DNA from: Allotamlana fucoidanivorans
GTDB taxonomy: Bacteria > Bacteroidota > Bacteroidia > Flavobacteriales > Flavobacteriaceae
Direction of reading: 5' to 3'
Assembly (NCBI RefSeq): GCF_045788535.1
Contig: NZ_CP074074.1
Span: 2,976,001 to 3,040,000 of the forward strand
Length of the DNA stretch: 64,000 nt
The notes beneath the pieces were generated by a model, which was given only the letters and a program-made list of their open reading frames with translations, was not told the DNA's origin and searched no databases. Positions within the stretch are counted from its first letter, which is position 1. Each line of letters begins with the position of its first letter. A program made the translations under genes and the position numbers. Below, piece after piece: positions 51,463 to 60,861 of this stretch.

Positions 51463-54400
51463 TTATTTGGTTCCTAGGTAAACAGGGCCTGTTAAAGGAC
51501 TTAATCCACTATCTTTCAAGTTAATGATATAATAATACGTTCCGTTAGGTAATTTTCCAGCATTTCCGATGGCCGATTTTGGAGCAGAGCCATCCCAGTC
51601 ACCCGAAATTCCAGAAGTTTCTGTGCTTCCCAAGGTATAATTGTCTGATTCATAAACTAAAGCCCCCCAACGGTTAAATATTTTAACTTCAGCAACAAAT
51701 CCACATAAGTCAATTCCTGTGATATCAAAGGTGTCGTTTACACGATCACCGTTAGGAGTAACCGCTTTTGAAATTACAATATCATTTTCACCACATGGAA
51801 GCACCACACAATCGGCATGTATATTTAAATTGTATTCTGTAACACTAATACAACCTGCATCTGTTGTAGTATAGGCAAACTTATAATCAATTCCGCCATC
51901 ACTTGGTAAAAAGTCTTCACCAATTTTAAGCTTTGTAGGGTTGAAAACACTTCCATCTAAAAGAGCGTTTAGATTTCCTTCTAAAAGCGTCCAAGTACCA
52001 TTTCTATTTAGATTTCGTGGTAAATAGTCGTTCAATTCTACAATACCATCTTCAAAACATCTACTTTCAGCAAATTCTTCAGTAACCACTTCACTTAAGG
52101 TCACTGAGATGATTTGTACATAATCCTTAGAGTTGTCACAGTCATCTTTAACGGACCATGTTCTTACAATTTCATAATCTGTAGGTTCATTTTCATTAAA
52201 TGAGTTTGTTTCATTAAACACTACTGTAACGTTTGAAGAACAATTATCAACGAACTCTAAATTTGGTATTTCAGGGATGTCTGTACAAATTACGTTTATC
52301 ATACCTTCAAACGTAGTTGTTGGCACTGGTGCCGTTGTATCTTGAATGGTTATGATTTGTTTATGGCTAACAGTATTATCACACTTATCGGTTGCCATCC
52401 ATGTACGCTCTATTAAGTAGTTTGAAGGACAGCTTCCATCAATTTTTGTTTCATTAAATGTAACGGATACATTACCACAAGAATTTGATGCTGTTAGTGT
52501 TTCCGAAGTTGGAATGGCATCACATTCTACTGTTACATCTGCAGGTAAAGTAGTTTGGTCGAATTTAGTACCTTGAACTGGTGTCAAAGTAAAATTGGCA
52601 CTAACCTGAATGGTTTCGCAAACATCATCGATGGTCCATGTTACGGTAACTGTTCCACCCACACATAATTCAGGAATAGATACAGAAGCACTATTATTTG
52701 TTAATTCTGGAGAACAACCACCACCTAAATTAATATTGGTTGATTGAGTATTTACCCAATTAAGGAATGCTTGGTCAACGCCTACTTGATCATCAAACTC
52801 ACAGGCATCAGCTGTATCATCAGAAGGACTAGTATAGCTTACTGCTTGCGGTTGTGTTAGGGTATAGGTAGCAGTAGGATTAGTAGAGCCACAGATATCT
52901 TCTACCGTCCAGGTAATGGTTACCGTACCTCCCGTACAGAAGTCAATAGACTGATTGGTAAAATCATGCGATACGCTCGGTGAACATCCCCCCGCTAAAC
53001 TGCTATTAATACTATTAGTTTGTGCCGTTACCCAAGCTGCGATATCAGCATCCAGTGCATTTTGAGCTGCAGTAGGATCCGCATTATCAAACTCACAGGC
53101 ATCCGCACTATCATCAGAAGGACTAGTATAGCTTACTGCTTGCGGTTGTGTTAGGGTATATGTAGCTTGAGGAGTAAAAGTTTCACAAATATCATCAATA
53201 GTCCAAGTAATTGTTACCGTACCTCCCGTACAGAAGTCGATAGACTGATTGGTAAAATCATGCGATACGCTCGGTGAACATCCCCCCGCTAAACTGTTAT
53301 TAATACTATTAGTTTGTGCCGTTACCCAAGCTGCGATATCAGCATCCAGTGCATTTTGAGCAGCAGTAGGATCCGCATTATCAAACTCACAGGCATCCGC
53401 ACTATCATCGCTAGGCGCATCATAGCTTACTACTTGCGGTTGTGTTAGGGTATATGTAGCAGTAGGATTAGTAGAGCCACAGATATCTTCTACCGTCCAG
53501 GTAATAGTTACCGTACCTCCCGTACAGAAGTCGATAGACTGATTGGTAAAATCATGCGATACGCTCGGTGAACATCCCCCCGCTAAACTGTTATTAATAC
53601 TATTAGTTTGTGCCGTTACCCAAGCTGCGATATCAGCATCCAGTGCATTTTGAGCAGCAGTAGGATCCGCATTATCAAACTCACAGGCATCCGCACTATC
53701 ATCAGAAGGACTAGTATAGCTTACTGCTTGCGGTTGTGTTAGGGTATAGGTAGCAGTAGGATTAGTAGAGCCACAGATATCTTCTACCGTCCAGGTAATA
53801 GTTACCGTACCTCCCGTACAGAAGTCGATAGACTGATTGGTAAAATCATGCGATACGCTCGGTGAACATCCCCCCGCTAAACTGCTATTAATACTATTAG
53901 TTTGTGCCGTTACCCAAGCTGCGATATCAGCATCCAGTGCATTTTGAGCTGCAGTAGGATCCGCATTATCAAACTCACAGGCATCAGCTGTATCATCAGA
54001 AGGACTAGTATAGCTTACTACTTGAGGTTGTGTTAAGGTATAGGTAGCTTGAGGAGTAAAAGTTTCACAAATATCATCAATAGTCCAGGTAATGGTTACC
54101 GTACCTCCCGTACAGAAGTCAATAGACTGATTAGTAAAGTTATGAGATACAGTTGGAGATCCACCTGTTAAACTATTATTGATAATGGTAGTTTGGGCCG
54201 CTACCCAAGCTGCAATATCAGCATCCAGTGCATTTTGAGCTGCAGTAGGATCCGCATTATCAAACTCACAGGCATCAGCATTGTCGTTTGATGGCGGTGT
54301 GAAATTAATACCATCAGGCTGAGTGAATGTATAGGTAGCTGTTGGATTAGTAGTCCCACAGATATCTTCCACTGTCCACGTAATAGTTATAGAACCAGAC

Positions 54401-57400
54401 GCACAAAAAGAAATAGACTGATCTACAAAATTATGTGATACGTTAGGTGAACACCCACCCGCTAAACTGCTATTAATACTATTAGTTTGCGTCGTTACCC
54501 AAGCCGCGATATCAGCATCTAGGTTGGCTTGTGCTGTAGCAGGATTAGGATCATCAAATTCAGCAGCAATAGCACTATCATCGCTAGGCGCATCATAGCT
54601 TACTGCTTGCGGTTGTGTTAGGGTATATGTAGCAGTAGGATTAGTAGAGCCACAGATATCTTCTACCGTCCAGGTAATGGTTACCGTACCTCCCGTACAG
54701 AAGTCAATAGACTGATTGGTAAAATCATGCGATACGCTCGGTGAACATCCCCCTGTTAAACTGTTATTTATAATAGCTGTTTGATTAGTTACCCAAGCTG
54801 CAATATCAGCATCCAGTGCATTTTGAGCTGCAGTAGGATCCGCATTATCAAACTCACAGGCATCAGCTGTATCATCAGAAGGACTAGTATAGCTTACTAC
54901 TTGCGGTTGTGTTAGGGTATAGGTAGCAGTAGGATTAGTAGAGCCACAGATATCTTCTACCGTCCAGGTAATAGTTACCGTACCTCCCGTACAGAAGTCA
55001 ATAGACTGATTGGTAAAATCATGCGATACGCTCGGTGAACATCCCCCCGCTAAACTGCTATTAATACTATTAGTTTGTGCCGTTACCCAAGCTGCGATAT
55101 CAGCATCCAGTGCATTTTGAGCTGCAGTAGGATCCGCATTATCAAACTCACAGGCATCCGCACTATCATCAGAAGGACTAGTATAGCTTACTGCTTGCGG
55201 TTGTGTTAGGGTATATGTAGCAGTAGGATTAGTAGAGCCACAGATATCTTCTACCGTCCAGGTAATAGTTACCGTACCTCCCGTACAGAAGTCGATAGAC
55301 TGATTGGTAAAATCATGCGATACGCTCGGTGAACACCCCCCCGCTAAACTGTTATTTATAATAGCTGTTTGATTAGTTACCCAAGCTGCGATATCAGCAT
55401 CCAGTGCATTTTGAGCAGCAGTAGGATCCGCATTATCAAACTCACAGGCATCCGCACTATCATCGCTAGGCGCATCATAGCTTACTGCTTGCGGTTGTGT
55501 TAGGGTATATGTAGCAGTAGGATTAGTAGAGCCACAGATATCTTCTACCGTCCAGGTAATGGTTACCGTACCTCCCGTACAGAAGTCGATAGACTGATTG
55601 GTAAAATCATGCGATACGCTCGGTGAACATCCCCCCGCTAAACTGCTATTAATACTATTAGTTTGTGCCGTTACCCAAGCTGCGATATCAGCATCCAGTG
55701 CATTTTGAGCTGCAGTAGGATCCGCATTATCAAACTCACAGGCATCAGCTGTATCATCAGAAGGACTAGTATAGCTTACTACTTGAGGTTGTGTTAGGGT
55801 ATAGGTAGCAGTAGGATTAGTAGAGCCACAGATATCTTCTACCGTCCAGGTAATAGTTACCGTACCTCCCGTACAGAAGTCGATAGACTGATTGGTAAAA
55901 TCATGCGATACGCTCGGTGAACATCCCCCCGCTAAACTGCTATTAATACTATTAGTTTGTGCCGTTACCCAAGCTGCGATATCAGCATCCAGTGCATTTT
56001 GAGCTGCAGTAGGATCCGCATTATCAAACTCACAGGCATCAGCTGTATCATCAGAAGGACTAGTATAGCTTACTACTTGAGGTTGTGTTAAGGTATAGGT
56101 AGCTTGAGGAGTAAAAGTTTCACAAATATCATCAATAGTCCAGGTAATGGTTACCGTACCTCCCGTACAGAAGTCGATAGACTGATTAGTAAAGTTATGA
56201 GATACAGTTGGAGATCCACCTGTTAAACTATTATTGATAATGGTAGTTTGGGCCGCTACCCAAGCTGCAATATCAGCATCCAGTGCATTTTGAGCTGCAG
56301 TAGGATCCGCATTATCAAACTCACAGGCATCAGCATTGTCGTTTGATGGCGGTGTGAAATTAATACCATCAGGCTGAGTGAATGTATAGGTAGCTGTTGG
56401 ATTAGTAGTCCCACAGATATCTTCCACTGTCCACGTAATAGTTATAGAACCAGACGCACAAAAAGAAATAGACTGATCTACAAAATTATGTGATACGTTA
56501 GGTGAACACCCACCCGCTAAACTGCTATTAATACTATTAGTTTGCGTCGTTACCCAAGCCGCGATATCAGCATCTAGGTTGGCTTGTGCTGTAGCAGGAT
56601 TAGGATCATCAAATTCAGCAGCAATAGCACTATCATCGCTAGGCGCATCATAGCTTACTACTTGCGGTTGTGTTAGGGTATATGTAGCAGTAGGATTAGT
56701 AGAGCCACAGATATCTTCTACCGTCCAGGTAATAGTTACCGTACCTCCCGTACAGAAGTCGATAGACTGATTGGTAAAATCATGTGATACGCTCGGTGAA
56801 CATCCCCCCGCTAAACTGTTATTTATAATAGCTGTTTGATTAGTTACCCAAGCTACGATATCAGCATCCAGTGCATTTTGAGCTGCAGTAGGATCCGCAT
56901 TATCAAACTCACAGGCATCAGCTGTATCATCAGAAGGACTAGTATAGCTTACTACTTGCGGTTGTGTTAGGGTATAGGTAGCAGTAGGATTAGTAGAGCC
57001 ACAGATATCTTCTACCGTCCAGGTAATAGTTACCGTACCTCCCGTACAGAAGTCAATAGACTGATTGGTAAAATCATGCGATACGCTCGGTGAACATCCC
57101 CCCGCTAAACTGCTATTAATACTATTAGTTTGTGCCGTTACCCAAGCTGCGATATCAGCATCCAGTGCATTTTGAGCTGCAGTAGGATCCGCATTATCAA
57201 ACTCACAGGCATCCGCACTATCATCAGAAGGACTAGTATAGCTTACTGCTTGCGGTTGTGTTAGGGTATATGTAGCAGTAGGATTAGTAGAGCCACAGAT
57301 ATCTTCTACCGTCCAGGTAATAGTTACCGTACCTCCCGTACAGAAGTCGATAGACTGATTGGTAAAATCATGCGATACGCTCGGTGAACACCCCCCCGCT

Positions 57401-60400
57401 AAACTGTTATTTATAATAGCTGTTTGATTAGTTACCCAAGCTGCGATATCAGCATCCAGTGCATTTTGAGCTGCAGTAGGATCCGCATTATCAAACTCAC
57501 AGGCATCCGCACTATCATCAGAAGGACTAGTATAGCTTACTACTTGAGGTTGTGTTAAGGTATAGGTAGCTTGAGGAGTAAAAGTTTCACAAATATCATC
57601 AATAGTCCAGGTAATGGTTACCGTACCTCCCGTACAGAAGTCGATAGACTGATTGGTAAAATCATGTGATACGCTCGGTGAACATCCACCCGCTAAACTG
57701 TTATTTATAATAGCTGTTTGATTAGTTACCCAAGCTGTGATATCAGCATCCAGTGCATTTTGAGCTGCAGTAGGATCCGCATTATCAAACTCACAGGCAT
57801 CCGCACTATCATCAGAAGGACTAGTATAGCTTACTGTTTGCGGTTGTGTTAGGGTATATGTAGCAGTAGGATTAGTAGAGCCACAGATATCTTCTACCGT
57901 CCAGGTAATAGTTACCGTACCTCCCGTACAGAAGTCGATAGACTGATTGGTAAAATCATGTGATACGCTCGGTGAACATCCCCCCGCTAAACTGCTATTA
58001 ATACTATTAGTTTGTGCCGTTACCCAAGCTGCGATATCAGCATCCAGTGCATTTTGAGCTGCAGTAGGATCCGCATTATCAAACTCACAGGCATCCGCAC
58101 TATCATCAGAAGGACTAGTATAGCTTACTGCTTGCGGTTGTGTTAGGGTATATGTAGCTTGAGGAGTAAAAGTTTCACAAATATCATCAATAGTCCAAGT
58201 AATTGTTACCGTACCTCCCGTACAGAAGTCAATAGACTGATTAGTAAAGTTATGAGATACAGTTGGAGATCCACCTGTTAAACTATTATTGATAATGGTA
58301 GTTTGGGCCGCTACCCAAGCTGCAATATCAGCATCCAGTGCATTTTGAGCTGCAGTAGGATCCGCATTATCAAACTCACAGGCATCAGCATTGTCGTTTG
58401 ATGGCGGTGTGAAATTAATACCATCAGGCTGAGTGAATGTATAGGTAGCTGTTGGATTAGTAGTCCCACAGATATCTTCCACTGTCCACGTAATAGTTAT
58501 AGAACCAGACGCACAAAAAGAAATAGACTGATCTACAAAATTATGTGATACGTTAGGTGAACACCCACCCGCTAAACTGCTATTAATACTATTAGTTTGC
58601 GTCGTTACCCAAGCCGCGATATCAGCATCTAGGTTGGCTTGTGCTGTAGCAGGATTAGGATCATCAAATTCAGCAGCAATAGCACTATCATCGCTAGGCG
58701 CATCATAGCTTACTACTTGCGGTTGTGTTAGGGTATATGTAGCAGTAGGATTAGTAGAGCCACAGATATCTTCTACCGTCCAGGTAATAGTTACCGTACC
58801 TCCCGTACAGAAGTCGATAGACTGATTGGTAAAATCATGTGATACGCTCGGTGAACATCCCCCCGCTAAACTGTTATTTATAATAGCTGTTTGATTAGTT
58901 ACCCAAGCTGCAATATCAGCATCCAGTGCATTTTGAGCAGCAGTAGGATCCGCATTATCAAACTCACAGGCTTCAGCTGTATCATTACTAGGGGCATCAT
59001 ATGTTACTGGAGGAGATTCCACATTTATAATTTGGTCATAAGTTTCTGCATTCCCACAGGCATCGGTAATGGTATAAGTTCTGGTAACGACAATAGGACA
59101 GGTACCAGAGGCACTATCAGAGCTAGTTACTATTAAATCAGTATCATTGGTACAGGCATCCGCAATAGAAAGTCCGAGGGCTTCAAGAGCGGCTACGGTG
59201 TTAACTGGCGCTGTGGCATCAGTAGCTAGACATCCTTCCACGGTAGACTCAGCAATAGTTCCCGATATGGTAGGCGGGGTATCATCATCTACATTTATGA
59301 TTTGGTCATAAGTTTCTGCATTCCCACAGGCATCGGTAATGGTATAAGTTCTGGTAACGACAATAGGACAGGTACCAGAGGCACTATCAGAGCTAGTTAC
59401 TATTAAATCAGTATCATTGGTACAGGCATCCGCAATAGAAAGTCCGAGGGCTTCAAGAGCGGCTACGGTGTTAACTGGCGCTGTGGCATCAGTAGCTAGA
59501 CATCCTTCCACGGTAGACTCAGCAATAGTTCCCGATATGGTAGGCGGGGTATCATCATCTACATTTATGATTTGGTCATAAGTTTCTGCATTCCCACAGG
59601 CATCGGTAATGGTATAAGTTCTGGTAACGACAATAGGACAGGTACCAGAGGCACTATCAGAGCTAGTTACTATTAAATCAGTATCATTGGTACAGGCATC
59701 CGCAATAGAAAGTCCGAGGGCTTCAAGAGCGGCTACGGTGTTAACTGGCGCTGTGGCATCAGTAGCTAGACATCCTTCCACGGTAGACTCAGCAATAGTT
59801 CCCGATATGGTAGGCGGGGTATCATCATCTACATTTATGATTTGGTCATAAGTTTCTGCATTCCCACAGGCATCGGTAATGGTATAAGTTCTGGTAACGA
59901 CAATAGGACAGGTACCAGAGGCACTATCAGAGCTAGTTACTATTAAATCAGTATCATTGGTACAGGCATCCGCAATAGAAAGTCCGAGGGCTTCAAGAGC
60001 GGCTACGGTGTTAACTGGCGCTGTGGCATCAGTAGCTAGACATCCTTCCACGGTAGACTCAGCAATAGTTCCCGATATGGTAGGCGGGGTATCATCATCT
60101 ACATTTATGATTTGGTCATAAGTTTCTGCATTCCCACAGGCATCGGTAATGGTATAAGTTCTGGTAACGACAATAGGACAGGTACCAGAGGCACTATCAG
60201 AGCTAGTTACTATTAAATCAGTATCATTGGTACAGGCATCCGCAATAGAAAGTCCGAGGGCTTCAAGAGCGGCTACGGTGTTAACTGGCGCTGTGGCATC
60301 AGTAGCTAGACATCCTTCCACGGTAGACTCAGCAATAGTTCCCGATATGGTAGGCGGGGTATCATCATCTACATTTATGATTTGGTCATAAGTTTCTGCA

Positions 60401-60861
60401 TTCCCACAGGCATCGGTAATGGTATAAGTTCTGGTAACGACAATAGGACAGGTACCAGAGGCACTATCAGAGCTAGTTACTATTAAATCAGTATCATTGG
60501 TACAGGCATCCGCAATAGAAAGTCCGAGGGCTTCAAGAGCGGCTACGGTGTTAACTGGCGCTGTGGCATCAGTAGCTAGACATCCTTCCACGGTAGACTC
60601 AGCAATAGTTCCCGATATGGTAGGCGGGGTATCATCATCTACATTTATGATTTGGTCATAAGTTTCTGCATTCCCACAGGCATCGGTAATGGTATAAGTT
60701 CTGGTAACGACAATAGGACAGGTACCAGAGGCACTATCAGAGCTAGTTACTATTAAATCAGTATCATTGGTACAGGCATCCGCAATAGAAAGTCCGAGGG
60801 CTTCAAGAGCGGCTACGGTGTTAACTGGCGCTGTGGCATCAGTAGCTAGACATCCTTCCAC
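51463..60861 (-). CDS. Giant repeat adhesin, C-terminal segment with type B (gliding motility-associated) sorting domain
   Basis: This frame encodes 3132 residues if read from a GTG inside a repeat (60861). True homology continues to the frameshift at about 60896. In order: seven 90-residue HYR-like repeats, 21 repeats of 98 residues plus one divergent copy, two more HYR-like domains (TTLPADVTVECDAIP, CTDIPEIPNLEFVDNCS), a linker, and the CHU_C/TIGR04131 sorting domain (SKAVTPNGDRVNDTF, VKIFNRWGALVYES, GDWDG, LPNGTYYYIINL). The domain marks a type B T9SS cargo, like the SprB adhesin used in gliding and attachment. Downstream come SprF/PorP and OmpA genes. Upstream the reading frame is broken twice relative to the rest of the gene. 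Confidence 0.88.
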   Translation of the reverse strand: MEGCLATDATAPVNTVAALEALGLSIADACTNDTDLIVTSSDSASGTCPIVVTRTYTITDACGNAETYDQIINVDDDTPPTISGTIAESTVEGCLATDATAPVNTVAALEALGLSIADACTNDTDLIVTSSDSASGTCPIVVTRTYTITDACGNAETYDQIINVDDDTPPTISGTIAESTVEGCLATDATAPVNTVAALEALGLSIADACTNDTDLIVTSSDSASGTCPIVVTRTYTITDACGNAETYDQIINVDDDTPPTISGTIAESTVEGCLATDATAPVNTVAALEALGLSIADACTNDTDLIVTSSDSASGTCPIVVTRTYTITDACGNAETYDQIINVDDDTPPTISGTIAESTVEGCLATDATAPVNTVAALEALGLSIADACTNDTDLIVTSSDSASGTCPIVVTRTYTITDACGNAETYDQIINVDDDTPPTISGTIAESTVEGCLATDATAPVNTVAALEALGLSIADACTNDTDLIVTSSDSASGTCPIVVTRTYTITDACGNAETYDQIINVDDDTPPTISGTIAESTVEGCLATDATAPVNTVAALEALGLSIADACTNDTDLIVTSSDSASGTCPIVVTRTYTITDACGNAETYDQIINVESPPVTYDAPSNDTAEACEFDNADPTAAQNALDADIAAWVTNQTAIINNSLAGGCSPSVSHDFTNQSIDFCTGGTVTITWTVEDICGSTNPTATYTLTQPQVVSYDAPSDDSAIAAEFDDPNPATAQANLDADIAAWVTTQTNSINSSLAGGCSPNVSHNFVDQSISFCASGSITITWTVEDICGTTNPTATYTFTQPDGINFTPPSNDNADACEFDNADPTAAQNALDADIAAWVAAQTTIINNSLTGGSPTVSHNFTNQSIDFCTGGTVTITWTIDDICETFTPQATYTLTQPQAVSYTSPSDDSADACEFDNADPTAAQNALDADIAAWVTAQTNSINSSLAGGCSPSVSHDFTNQSIDFCTGGTVTITWTVEDICGSTNPTATYTLTQPQTVSYTSPSDDSADACEFDNADPTAAQNALDADITAWVTNQTAIINNSLAGGCSPSVSHDFTNQSIDFCTGGTVTITWTIDDICETFTPQATYTLTQPQVVSYTSPSDDSADACEFDNADPTAAQNALDADIAAWVTNQTAIINNSLAGGCSPSVSHDFTNQSIDFCTGGTVTITWTVEDICGSTNPTATYTLTQPQAVSYTSPSDDSADACEFDNADPTAAQNALDADIAAWVTAQTNSINSSLAGGCSPSVSHDFTNQSIDFCTGGTVTITWTVEDICGSTNPTATYTLTQPQVVSYTSPSDDTADACEFDNADPTAAQNALDADIVAWVTNQTAIINNSLAGGCSPSVSHDFTNQSIDFCTGGTVTITWTVEDICGSTNPTATYTLTQPQVVSYDAPSDDSAIAAEFDDPNPATAQANLDADIAAWVTTQTNSINSSLAGGCSPNVSHNFVDQSISFCASGSITITWTVEDICGTTNPTATYTFTQPDGINFTPPSNDNADACEFDNADPTAAQNALDADIAAWVAAQTTIINNSLTGGSPTVSHNFTNQSIDFCTGGTVTITWTIDDICETFTPQATYTLTQPQVVSYTSPSDDTADACEFDNADPTAAQNALDADIAAWVTAQTNSINSSLAGGCSPSVSHDFTNQSIDFCTGGTVTITWTVEDICGSTNPTATYTLTQPQVVSYTSPSDDTADACEFDNADPTAAQNALDADIAAWVTAQTNSINSSLAGGCSPSVSHDFTNQSIDFCTGGTVTITWTVEDICGSTNPTATYTLTQPQAVSYDAPSDDSADACEFDNADPTAAQNALDADIAAWVTNQTAIINNSLAGGCSPSVSHDFTNQSIDFCTGGTVTITWTVEDICGSTNPTATYTLTQPQAVSYTSPSDDSADACEFDNADPTAAQNALDADIAAWVTAQTNSINSSLAGGCSPSVSHDFTNQSIDFCTGGTVTITWTVEDICGSTNPTATYTLTQPQVVSYTSPSDDTADACEFDNADPTAAQNALDADIAAWVTNQTAIINNSLTGGCSPSVSHDFTNQSIDFCTGGTVTITWTVEDICGSTNPTATYTLTQPQAVSYDAPSDDSAIAAEFDDPNPATAQANLDADIAAWVTTQTNSINSSLAGGCSPNVSHNFVDQSISFCASGSITITWTVEDICGTTNPTATYTFTQPDGINFTPPSNDNADACEFDNADPTAAQNALDADIAAWVAAQTTIINNSLTGGSPTVSHNFTNQSIDFCTGGTVTITWTIDDICETFTPQATYTLTQPQVVSYTSPSDDTADACEFDNADPTAAQNALDADIAAWVTAQTNSINSSLAGGCSPSVSHDFTNQSIDFCTGGTVTITWTVEDICGSTNPTATYTLTQPQAVSYTSPSDDSADACEFDNADPTAAQNALDADIAAWVTAQTNSINNSLAGGCSPSVSHDFTNQSIDFCTGGTVTITWTVEDICGSTNPTATYTLTQPQVVSYDAPSDDSADACEFDNADPTAAQNALDADIAAWVTAQTNSINNSLAGGCSPSVSHDFTNQSIDFCTGGTVTITWTIDDICETFTPQATYTLTQPQAVSYTSPSDDSADACEFDNADPTAAQNALDADIAAWVTAQTNSINSSLAGGCSPSVSHDFTNQSIDFCTGGTVTITWTVEDICGSTNPTATYTLTQPQAVSYTSPSDDTADACEFDDQVGVDQAFLNWVNTQSTNINLGGGCSPELTNNSASVSIPELCVGGTVTVTWTIDDVCETIQVSANFTLTPVQGTKFDQTTLPADVTVECDAIPTSETLTASNSCGNVSVTFNETKIDGSCPSNYLIERTWMATDKCDNTVSHKQIITIQDTTAPVPTTTFEGMINVICTDIPEIPNLEFVDNCSSNVTVVFNETNSFNENEPTDYEIVRTWSVKDDCDNSKDYVQIISVTLSEVVTEEFAESRCFEDGIVELNDYLPRNLNRNGTWTLLEGNLNALLDGSVFNPTKLKIGEDFLPSDGGIDYKFAYTTTDAGCISVTEYNLNIHADCVVLPCGENDIVISKAVTPNGDRVNDTFDITGIDLCGFVAEVKIFNRWGALVYESDNYTLGSTETSGISGDWDGSAPKSAIGNAGKLPNGTYYYIINLKDSGLSPLTGPVYLGTK
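52843..59007 (-). repeat. Array of 21 tandem repeats of 98 residues (294 bp) with a 2055-bp higher-order period
   Basis: Units run exactly end to end: 18 of 294 bp and three of 291 bp sum to the 6165 bp observed. A typical unit starts VSYTSPSDDSADACEF and ends TATYTLTQPQ. Units 2, 9 and 16 (AIAAEF type) and units 3, 10 and 17 (INFTPPSND type) recur every seven units; the marker CCATCAGGCTGAGTGAATG occurs at 54311, 56366 and 58421, exactly 2055 bp apart. A divergent 22nd unit follows toward the C-terminus (about 52560-52842). Confidence 0.95.

Noticed and set aside
58891..59136. Plus-strand open frame of 81 codons inside the adhesin
   Set aside because: It is antisense to conserved repeat-coding sequence and has Ile/Ser-rich, non-protein-like composition.
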